A stretch of 64,000 bases of DNA from Sphingobacterium gobiense (GTDB taxonomy: Bacteria; Bacteroidota; Bacteroidia; Sphingobacteriales; Sphingobacteriaceae), in NCBI RefSeq assembly GCF_002980575.1, contig NZ_PVBS01000002.1:1-64000 (forward strand), read 5' to 3'. This document shows positions 36,155 to 44,600 of the stretch, piece by piece. Positions within the stretch are counted from its first letter, which is position 1, and each line of letters begins with the position of its first letter. The notes under the pieces are model-generated. The model was not told the origin of the DNA and ran no database searches. It saw only the letters and a program-made list of their open reading frames with translations. The translations under genes and the position numbers were made by a program.

Positions 36155-36239
36155 CGAAGATAAATTTATACATTAATATTCAGTTTAACAGCGGGTTAGC
36201 TTAGAATTAAAAACGCAAACGTTATCGGTAACGTTTGCG
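36155..36239 (-). promoter_or_regulatory. CE8 promoter region with perfect LacI-type operator
   Basis: Perfect 11-bp arms CGCAAACGTTA (36214-36224) and TAACGTTTGCG (36229-36239) around TCGG, giving the central CG typical of LacI-family operators. The minus strand has TATCTTCG at 36155-36162, a 7/8 -7 box, 33 bases before the CE8 start. The operator is in the 141-base gap between the dehydrogenase gene and CE8. Confidence 0.75.
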
Positions 36240-36263
36240 CTCTAATTTTTTCTGTAATTTCGG

Positions 36264-37274
36264 TTAACTAAACTCGATCACGGTCTTGATTCCGGAAAGT
36301 AAAGGTTTATTACCATCGGTGAACAGTTCCGCTACATCCTCGAACTTGACGCGTCGTGTAATAAACTGTTGCGCATCTAACGATTTGTCTTGTAAGCGCT
36401 CCATGACATATTCAAAATCACGCGCAACAGCATTCCGGCTACTCATCAGTGTACCCTCTCGTTTGTGAAATTCCGGATGGCTAAAGTGTATCTCTTCTTT
36501 TTGCAAACCTACCAGAACATAGCGTGCACCATGCGCCATATATTGAAAAGCGTTATTGATAGCAGCTGTATTCCCCGTTGCATCAAACAAAAGCGTAGGC
36601 ATATCACCAGACGTAATAGTTGCTAGTTGCTCCTGCACGTCTGCATCTCGTGCCGAAACGGTGTAAGATGCCCCCAACGCCTTCGCATAAGCCAAGCGAC
36701 TGTCGTCAACATCCAGCGCGATAACCTTTCCTCCCGCAATATTTGCCAAAGCGATAATCCCTAAACCTATTGGGCCTGCTCCCATCACCAGGACAAACTC
36801 TCCCGGAATAATACCTCCCCGCTGTATACCGTGGGCACCAATGGACAACGGCTCGACAAGTACGAGATCGTCATAATCCAAATCGGTGGCTTTACGTAAG
36901 GCATGCGAAGGAACAACTACATATTCGGCCATAGCGCCATCGATATGGACACCCAAAACACGCATATCATTGGTACAATTCGGTTTTCCCATCTGGGATG
37001 CGATGTCTTTGCCCGCTGTGAAATACGGAATCACTGTGACCTTGTCGCCCGCTGTAAATCCTGCTGCATCTCCTTCCACGTAATCGGCAGCAACTTCATG
37101 CCCCAACACACGTGGGTAAGTAAAAAAAGGCTGCCTACCTGCAAAAGCATGGATATCCGTCCCGCAAATCCCGATTTTGCGAATACGCAATAGGGATTCT
37201 CCTGTTCCCGGCTTTGGGATATCTGCCTCTTCATACACAAATCGGCCCGGCTCGGCACAAATTAATTTCCTCAT
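36264..37274 (-). CDS. Zinc-type alcohol dehydrogenase similar to L-galactonate 5-dehydrogenase (LgoD/YjjN)
   Basis: 336-residue MDR-family enzyme. Catalytic zinc ligands: Cys in KIGICGTDIHAF, His in YPRVLGHEV; cofactor motif GAGPIGLG. Its start and HFSHPEFHKREGTLMSSRNA closely resemble E. coli YjjN/LgoD, which oxidises L-galactonate to D-tagaturonate, an intermediate of the adjacent Uxa pathway. Unlike LgoD the structural zinc loop has lost all but one Cys (YFTAGKDIASQMGKPNCTND). Another sugar acid or alcohol could be the substrate. It starts 4 bases after the SGNH gene. Confidence 0.75.
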   Translation of the reverse strand: MRKLICAEPGRFVYEEADIPKPGTGESLLRIRKIGICGTDIHAFAGRQPFFTYPRVLGHEVAADYVEGDAAGFTAGDKVTVIPYFTAGKDIASQMGKPNCTNDMRVLGVHIDGAMAEYVVVPSHALRKATDLDYDDLVLVEPLSIGAHGIQRGGIIPGEFVLVMGAGPIGLGIIALANIAGGKVIALDVDDSRLAYAKALGASYTVSARDADVQEQLATITSGDMPTLLFDATGNTAAINNAFQYMAHGARYVLVGLQKEEIHFSHPEFHKREGTLMSSRNAVARDFEYVMERLQDKSLDAQQFITRRVKFEDVAELFTDGNKPLLSGIKTVIEFS

Positions 37275-37278
37275 TTTA

Positions 37279-38034
37279 TTATTTTTTCTTTTTTAAATCT
37301 TTTGCTAACGGCATACGCTGCCGTTCCAACTCTCGGGCGACAAGCGTAGCAATAGTCTCCGCCCCCCGTTCATTCAAATGTGTATTATCGATTACCCCCT
37401 TTGGATAATTGATATGTCCCTCCGGCAGATGTAAGAACAAACGGGCAGATTTCTCCTCGCCCAGCTCGGTTAATAATTCCGATGTTTGTTGTGTCATGTC
37501 GATAAGCGGCACATGTAAGCTATCCGCTACTGTTCTTACCGCATCGGGATACGCACCGTGCGTATCGACGAGCTTGCCGTCCTCGAATGCACGGCGGGCG
37601 ATGGGTGTCAACAAGATGGGCTCGGCTCCTTTCGACCGAGCTTCCGTGACGAATAAAGAAAGGTTTGCTTTATATTCGTCAATTATTGTCCCTGTATTCG
37701 GCTTATGGACTTTCTCATCATTGTGCCCAAATTGAATAAAAACATAATCTCCTTGTTTCAACCCATCGCTTACTTCTTTCCAGATCCCTTCTCGAATACA
37801 AGACTTCGTGCTTCTCCCGTTCTTTGCCTTATTTAACACATCCACATCGGACCCGAACATCTCCGCAAAAGCCACCCCCCAACCCGTTTCCGGAAATTTG
37901 TCGGGCGCTTTTATAGCCATCGTGGAATCGCCGATCATCCATATGTTCTTTTTCCTAGGCTGTATGATAAAGCTGCACAGCACCCCCAACACAAGTATCC
38001 CATTTAATGACCATAAAATATTCTTTTTACACAT
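37279..38034 (-). CDS. SGNH hydrolase, rhamnogalacturonan acetylesterase-like (CE12, copy 1)
   Basis: 251 residues from ATG 38034 (MCKKNILWSLNGILVLG, a signal or anchor segment); two Met codons further upstream (38076, 38088) would add a polar stretch before it. Blocks: IGDSTM with catalytic Ser, NGRSTKS, FGHND, and DNTHLN with catalytic Asp/His. Deacetylates pectin side chains. First gene of the long minus-strand run, driven from the divergent region at 38.1 kb. Confidence 0.87.
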   Translation of the reverse strand: MCKKNILWSLNGILVLGVLCSFIIQPRKKNIWMIGDSTMAIKAPDKFPETGWGVAFAEMFGSDVDVLNKAKNGRSTKSCIREGIWKEVSDGLKQGDYVFIQFGHNDEKVHKPNTGTIIDEYKANLSLFVTEARSKGAEPILLTPIARRAFEDGKLVDTHGAYPDAVRTVADSLHVPLIDMTQQTSELLTELGEEKSARLFLHLPEGHINYPKGVIDNTHLNERGAETIATLVARELERQRMPLAKDLKKKK

Positions 38035-38119
38035 ATTTATTTGGTTTGTTCTGTAATATCCCTTTTCTTTTGGCATGTCAATTTCCACATTTTTTTAGAA
38101 TTAACCATAAAATTAAACG

Positions 38120-38184
38120 CAATCGTTACCGGCAACGATTGCATATTTACTTGTTGTAATCTTTCCGGGAAATGCGTATTCTTG
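38120..38184 (+). promoter_or_regulatory. LacI-type operator and GH43 promoter in the divergent region
   Basis: Perfect 9-bp arms GCAATCGTT (38120-38128) and AACGATTGC (38135-38143) around ACCGGC with central CG. To the right, TTG at 38155-38157, 19 bases, then TATTCTTG (38177-38184; 7/8 match to TAnnTTTG) form a promoter for the GH43-CE8-CE12-HTCS operon. The operator lies upstream of the -33 for GH43 and between it and the SGNH gene on the other side, so it can affect both directions. Confidence 0.75.
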
Positions 38185-38216
38185 TGATTACCAATACGTA
38201 AATCAAACACACAACA

Positions 38217-39854
38217 ATGAATAAATTTTCTATACTTTCACTTGCTTTTGTGCTATCATCCGGCTCTGCAATTTTCGCACAGACACCTTATGTTTCATCC
38301 GTATGGGTTGCTGATCTGGGTAACGGACAGTACCAAAATCCCATTTTACATGCCGATTATTCCGACCCCGATGTCGTACGTGCCGGAGACGACTATTATA
38401 TGACTGCATCCAGTTTTAATCATGCGCCTGGTCTTCCTATACTACATTCTAAAGACTTGGTGAATTGGAAAATTGTCTCGCATGCTTTACCTCGTCAGAC
38501 ACCGGAGGATGTATTTCGATCCGTTCAACATGGTAATGGCGTTTGGGCACCTGCTATCCGTTACCACGAAGGAGAATTCTACATCTATTGGGGAGATCCC
38601 GATTTCGGCATCTATATGATCAAAACGAAGGACCCTGCCGGAGACTGGTCAGCGCCCGTTTTGGTATTTGAGGGCAAAGGATTAATCGACCCCTGTCCGT
38701 TTTGGGACGAGGACGGCAATAACTACTTGTCTTTTGCCTATGCAGGGAGTCGCGCCGGACTAAAAAGTGTCGTGGCTATTGCGAAACTCAATGCAACCGG
38801 TAGCAAAGTGTTGGATCGCGGTGTGATTGTTTATGACGGACATGAAGACGACCCCACTATTGAGGGTACCAAGATGCATAAACGCAATGGCTACTACTAT
38901 TTGTTTGCGCCTGCGGGCGGTGTTTCTACCGGATGGCAGCTGGTATTACGTTCTAAAAATGTATATGGTCCCTATGAACGGCACGTCGCCATGCATCAAG
39001 GAAGCACATCTATTAATGGTCCTCATCAAGGTGCTTGGATAGATACGCAAACCGGGGAGGACTGGTTTGTACACTTTCAAGATAAAGATGCATATGGGCG
39101 TATCGTTCACTTACAGCCTATGAAGTGGCTTGATGATTGGCCTATCATCGGTATAGAAAACGATGTCAAGGGAACTGGGGAACCGGTATCGACATATAAA
39201 AAACCGAACGTTGGGAAAACTTATCCGATGGAGACTCCTGTCGAGTCGGATGAATTCGAAACACCATTACTTGGTAAGCAATGGCAATGGCAAGCCAACC
39301 CGGATGGCACCTGGCTTATGCCGAGCAAGCATGGGCACTTAACATTATACACACAACAAGTCCCAGAAAATCACAAAAATCTGTTAGATATTCCCCATGT
39401 GCTCACGCAAAAATTCCCTGCTGAGGAGTTTATGGCAACGACCAAGATGCGGCTTATAGCAAACGAGAAAATCGAGCATGAGCGTGCTGGATTTGCTGCG
39501 GTAGGAGAGGATTACAGCCAGCTATACATCAAGCAAGACAAGGGCAAGCAAACACTCCATTATGCCAGCTGCAAGAACGGATTAACTTCGGGCGAAGAGT
39601 CGGTTTCAACCATCACCGATTTGCAAGAAGGGGAGTACATATACCTCCGCGTAAAAGTAAACAAGGGAGCAGTCTGCCAATGGTCTTATAGTCTGGACGG
39701 CAAAAAGTATACAGCAGTAGGAGAAGCATTTACAGCAAAGCCGGGCAAATGGATCGGTGCGACGTTAGGGCTATACGCCTTACGTGACACGAAAATCAAT
39801 GATAGCGGTTACGCAGAGTTTGATTGGTTTAGAGTAGAGTCTATTAAAGAATAA
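38217..39854 (+). CDS. GH43 family glycoside hydrolase (arabinofuranosidase/xylosidase type)
   Basis: 545 residues, signal peptide ending IFAQ. Five-bladed propeller with catalytic motifs NPILHADYSDPDVVRAGDDYY (base Asp), LIDPCPFWDEDG (pKa-tuning Asp) and TIEGTKMHKRNGYYYL (acid Glu). A C-terminal beta-sandwich (about 345-545) completes the two-domain form. Likely trims arabinose or xylose from pectin side chains. First gene of the operon that ends with the HTCS. Confidence 0.92.
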   Translation: MNKFSILSLAFVLSSGSAIFAQTPYVSSVWVADLGNGQYQNPILHADYSDPDVVRAGDDYYMTASSFNHAPGLPILHSKDLVNWKIVSHALPRQTPEDVFRSVQHGNGVWAPAIRYHEGEFYIYWGDPDFGIYMIKTKDPAGDWSAPVLVFEGKGLIDPCPFWDEDGNNYLSFAYAGSRAGLKSVVAIAKLNATGSKVLDRGVIVYDGHEDDPTIEGTKMHKRNGYYYLFAPAGGVSTGWQLVLRSKNVYGPYERHVAMHQGSTSINGPHQGAWIDTQTGEDWFVHFQDKDAYGRIVHLQPMKWLDDWPIIGIENDVKGTGEPVSTYKKPNVGKTYPMETPVESDEFETPLLGKQWQWQANPDGTWLMPSKHGHLTLYTQQVPENHKNLLDIPHVLTQKFPAEEFMATTKMRLIANEKIEHERAGFAAVGEDYSQLYIKQDKGKQTLHYASCKNGLTSGEESVSTITDLQEGEYIYLRVKVNKGAVCQWSYSLDGKKYTAVGEAFTAKPGKWIGATLGLYALRDTKINDSGYAEFDWFRVESIKE

Positions 39855-39857
39855 GTT

Positions 39858-40856
39858 ATGTGGTTACACAAGATATTACTCGTTTTATTTATCTCCTTTG
39901 TCGCGACGGGGGGGAGAGCCCAGACGACAGACAACCGATTTGAGTTAGTTGTTTCTCAGGATGGATCAGGTGATTTTACGACGATACAGGAAGCAATCAA
40001 CCAGGTGAGAGACCATGCGGAAAAACGTGTGACTATTCATATCAAAGCAGGTATTTATAGGGAAAAGGTTGTGATCCCAGCTTTTAAAAGAAACATCACG
40101 TTAAAGGGAGAAGGCGCGGAAAAGACAATCATTGAATATGACGATTATTCGGGCAAACCTTTTCGGGGAGTCGATGTGACGGGAAATCCGAAGTTTAGCA
40201 CGTACACATCGTATACGGTATTCGTTGCTGCGAACGATTGTTCACTAGAAGATTTAACGATCGCCAATACTGCAGGACGGGTGGGGCAAGCAGTGGCTTT
40301 GCATACGGAGGGGGACCGCATCACCGTACGCAATTGCCATATTTTGGGTAACCAGGATACGCTCTACCTCGCAAAGGCGGGTACACGTATCTTTTTGGAG
40401 AATTGTTTTATTAATGGCACTACAGATTTTATTTTCGGTGCGGCGACAGCTTATTTTTCAAGGTGTAATATTGAAAGCCTTCGTGACTCGTATGTCACTG
40501 CGGCATCCACGACAGCTGAAGATCTCCATGGATTTGTATTCGAATCCTGCAGACTGACCGCCAAGGACGAACAAGTAAATAAGGTTTATCTCGGCAGGCC
40601 TTGGCGCCCGTATGCCAAAACGGTTTTCATCAATACGGAAATAGGGGCACACATTACGCCGGAAGGTTGGCATCCATGGCCGGGCGATAAGAATTTTCCC
40701 AATAAGGAGAAAACCACTTTTTACGCAGAATACGGTAGCTATGGGCCTGGAGCAAAAGACTTATCGAAAAGAGTCGAATGGTCGCATCAATTGAAGAAAT
40801 CCGATCTAAAAAAATACAGCCGCGAACAGGTACTAAACGGATGGAATCCGTTATAA
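39858..40856 (+). CDS. Pectinesterase, CE8 (copy 2)
   Basis: 332 residues, signal peptide ending GGRAQ. Same beta-helix and intact catalytic residues as copy 1: GQAVALH, GNQDTLY, TDFIFGA, YLGRPWRP. It starts 3 bases after GH43 and is followed after 11 bases by the SGNH gene. Only moderately similar to copies 1 and 3, so this is not a recent duplication. Confidence 0.94.
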   Translation: MWLHKILLVLFISFVATGGRAQTTDNRFELVVSQDGSGDFTTIQEAINQVRDHAEKRVTIHIKAGIYREKVVIPAFKRNITLKGEGAEKTIIEYDDYSGKPFRGVDVTGNPKFSTYTSYTVFVAANDCSLEDLTIANTAGRVGQAVALHTEGDRITVRNCHILGNQDTLYLAKAGTRIFLENCFINGTTDFIFGAATAYFSRCNIESLRDSYVTAASTTAEDLHGFVFESCRLTAKDEQVNKVYLGRPWRPYAKTVFINTEIGAHITPEGWHPWPGDKNFPNKEKTTFYAEYGSYGPGAKDLSKRVEWSHQLKKSDLKKYSREQVLNGWNPL

Positions 40857-40867
40857 ACAGTAAACTT

Positions 40868-41647
40868 ATGAAGAAATATAACCTAATAGTAATCATCTTC
40901 GCAGTAAGTGCCATACTTACCTCTTTCTCTAATCAAAAAGTAACCACCATCTACCTGATTGGCGATTCCACAGTCGCTGACTATTCGTTGGAAAACGATT
41001 ATGATACAAAACGATATCCATTGGTGGGTTGGGGACAGATGTTCCAACCCTTCTTCGTTGCAGATAGTTTAAAGCACGTGGAACATCTCCTTGGCAAAGT
41101 AGACCAAGTGAAAGTTGACGATCGCGCTAAAGGGGGGCGTAGCACCCGTACATTTTTTCAGGAGGGTCGATGGTCGGCTATCTATAACGCGCTTCAAAAG
41201 GGAGACGTTGTCATGATACAATTTGGACACAATGATGCTGCGGAAAACAAGCCGGAGCGCTATGTAGATATTCAAGGCTATAAAGAGTTTCTGCGTCTGT
41301 TCATTAACCAAACACGCCAAAAAGGTGCCTTGCCTATTTTACTTACGCCGGTGGCACGCAACTATCCGTGGAAGGATGGCAAACTCCACAATGTACATGG
41401 GGAATATCCACAAGCCGTAAAAGAGGTGGCTGCCGAAATGGACGTCAAGCTAATTGATCTAAACGAACTGTCGATGGCTCATTTCTCAGAAAAAGGACAA
41501 GATTATGTTACAAAAAATTACTTTATGAATTTTTCCGCGGGACAGTTTCAAGCTTATCCTGATGGACAAAAAGATAATACGCATTTCCAGACAGCGGGAG
41601 GTGAAGCTGTTGCTCAACTGGTTTTTGACGCGATGAAAGGGTTGTGA
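40868..41647 (+). CDS. SGNH hydrolase, rhamnogalacturonan acetylesterase-like (CE12, copy 2)
   Basis: 259 residues from ATG 40868 (MKKYNLIVIIFAVSAILTSF signal segment); an in-frame earlier start at 40778 lies inside the CE8 gene and was rejected. Blocks: LIGDSTVADY, KGGRSTRTF, FGHNDAAENKPE and DNTHFQ. Deacetylation of rhamnogalacturonan. Its TGA stop overlaps the GTG start of the HTCS gene (GTGA). Confidence 0.9.
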   Translation: MKKYNLIVIIFAVSAILTSFSNQKVTTIYLIGDSTVADYSLENDYDTKRYPLVGWGQMFQPFFVADSLKHVEHLLGKVDQVKVDDRAKGGRSTRTFFQEGRWSAIYNALQKGDVVMIQFGHNDAAENKPERYVDIQGYKEFLRLFINQTRQKGALPILLTPVARNYPWKDGKLHNVHGEYPQAVKEVAAEMDVKLIDLNELSMAHFSEKGQDYVTKNYFMNFSAGQFQAYPDGQKDNTHFQTAGGEAVAQLVFDAMKGL

Positions 41648-44600
41648 ATCATACACCAACCCATTGGCTTAAATTTAGTCAGTTCTTATCGGCCTGGCCA
41701 AAACTGCTTCGCTTCTTAATCGCGCTCTATTTTTTACCTGGGCTTTCTGTAAAGGCGCAGACCAATTGCAATATGGTGCATTACTCCGGAGAGGACGGCA
41801 TTTCACACGGGACTATCACCAGTATTCTAAAAGATTGTGACGGCTTCCTCTGGCTCGGCACCTGGAACGGCCTAAACCGGTTTGATGGAAAACATTTCAA
41901 AACTTATAAATCTTCGCTGAAAAACAAACCATATTTAGAAAGTGAACGGATCGTACAGCTCGAAGAAACTGCAGGACAACTGATTTGGATCCGGACTTAC
42001 GATGCACAGGTATATTTCTTCGATAAAAAAAGCGAACAGTTTACATCTATATCTGCTGCGTTGACCAAAAAGTTTAATCGCAAGGTACCGATTAGCAAGA
42101 TTTTCAATATTAATGAGGAACAGATATTTCTTGCATCTCCCAATGATGGATTGTATAAGTGCATTAATTTAGGTAACAAATCACTTGACTTTTTACGCAT
42201 TGATTCCACACAGCAGTCTCCCATAAAATTGAATTCCAACCGGGTCAATTTTATGTACCTGGATAGCGTCAAAAATATCTGGGTCGGTACAGAGGCGGGC
42301 TTATCTTCATTTTCTTCCGTCAAGCGGGACGTCCTACACCTTAACGAGGATATCCAAAGAGAGACGTTGGGATTGAACATCGTTGAAGCGGAGGAAGACA
42401 ACAACCAGATTTATTTCTCCACCGTCAATGGCATCCTATTAATTTATAATAAGCAGACCCGTAAACTGAAGAAAGTAAAGGTTTCAGAATATGGAATCAA
42501 TCACCTTTTACTTTCTAAGGATCAAAAGAAACTTTTTATATCAAGTCCTGGGGGAAAACTGTTTTTTTACGATATCTATGGTAACCAACTCGTCTTCTTA
42601 AAGCAATTTGACGAAGAGGTCAAAAAGATGTATGAAGATAAAAAAGGAAATATGTGGTTAGAACCCGGCCGTTCTGGGGCGATCTTGTGGGATAAAAAGA
42701 GTGGTCTTATAAAACGCTTTCAATCTGGTTTCGGTCGGTATGAAACCAATGTATTGTTTCAATGTTTCGAGGATGAACAGGGCCTGTTGTGGCTAACATT
42801 AAAAGGAGGAGGTTTTGGTTATTATGACACCAATAAAGGACAGCTGATTACCAAAAACGAGGATAACTTCGGAAACTATACATCCTTCCCCCAGCAAGTT
42901 TATTCGTCTTTTTACGACGATGGTATTATATGGCTATGCTCCGAAGAGAAGGGGCTAATAAAGTTGCATATACGCGAATCAGCCCTGAATAAAGGGAACC
43001 TGGCCAAGATGCTGAACATTGGGGGGGACCCCGAAGTACGTAGCTTACTATATGATAGTAAAGGTCGACTCTGGATCGGCACAAAAGGAGGTAAACTGGT
43101 GGTGAAAGAGGGTGGAGTCTATAAAGACGCTCCGATAGTCAATCTGCCACCCAATGGCTTTAGCGGTATTTATTCTTTGTTAGAAGGCCACGACGGCGAT
43201 ATCTGGATGGCAACAAAGAGCCATGGGGTCTATGTCGCATCGCTTGAAGATAACGATAGGAGTACATATCGAATACAAAACTACCAGCGGGATAACAGTA
43301 AGCTAACAAGCAATCAAGTTTATTCCATTTTATTGGACGGAGAGGGAGAGATTTGGTTAGGCACATTTGGTGCGGGCTTGGTCAAGGTTATCCGGAAGTC
43401 AGATAAAATTGATTTTCAATCCATTCCATTTTTTAGTAAAGAACATCCCGCGGGGAGTTTTGATAAAATAAGAAATCTAAGCACAGACGCAAAAGGAAAC
43501 ATTTGGCTCGCCACCACTTATGGCTTGTTGGTATACGACAGGAAAGGCAAGTTCAAGACGTTTAAAGATAATTATTCACAAAACACGAGCATTGGGACTA
43601 ATGATCTTCAGTATATATTCCGAAAATCGAACGGAGAGATGTGGATCTGTTCGTCGGGAGGAGGAGTGTCCAAAGCGGTAGGAGACCCCTTTGATCAGCT
43701 TCATTTTGAGAATTTTACGATAGATAAGGGTCTTAGTAACGATTATGTACTCAGCGGTATTGAAGATGCCGACGGTAACCTGTGGTTCGCTACCGAAGGC
43801 GGTATCTCAAAATATGATACCAAGACAGGCTATTTTTTCGCTTTTGATTCATTCTATGATCGGACTGGATTTTCTTTTGCTGAGAAAACGGTGGTGAAGA
43901 CCGCTTTCGGAGAGATTGTCTGGGGTACGAGCAAAGGAACTATAGAGATTTCGTCAACCGCTTTTTCCGCGAGTAAAAAAAACGCCAATCTAGTATTTAG
44001 CAACTTGTGGGTCAACAATAAAGAGATGGTGCCAAACGTAACAGTGAAAGGGCAGGAATATCATGTACAATATGCCGATCAACTGACCCTGAGCCATGAA
44101 GAAAACAACATTAGCATAGATTTTACGATTATCGATTACAAGCACAATCAGCATACCTATTTATATCGGCTCGTGGGTTTGGATACGATTTGGCATAGCA
44201 ATCAACATCACAATAGGATAACCTTTACCAATTTAAAACCTGGAAAGTACCTGTTAGAAGTGAGAGGACATAGCGACTTATATGAAACCCCTCCTTATAA
44301 GAGCTTGCCTATTATCATTTCTCCTCCTTGGTGGAAATCACGGTGGGCATATACCCTATACACCATTCTCGTAATGTTGGCGTTAATTTTTGCTTGGCGC
44401 GTCTTGTCTACCATGCTCACACTCAAAAACCGCATCGAAATAGAAAAACGGGTTGCTACGTTAAAAATGGCGTTTTTTACGAATGTATCGCACGAACTTA
44501 GAACGCCATTAACCCTTATTTTAAGTCCGGTAAAGCAACTATTGAACGACAAAAACCTTTCCAGGGAAAGCCAGCAGTATGCCAACATGATTCAGCGGAA

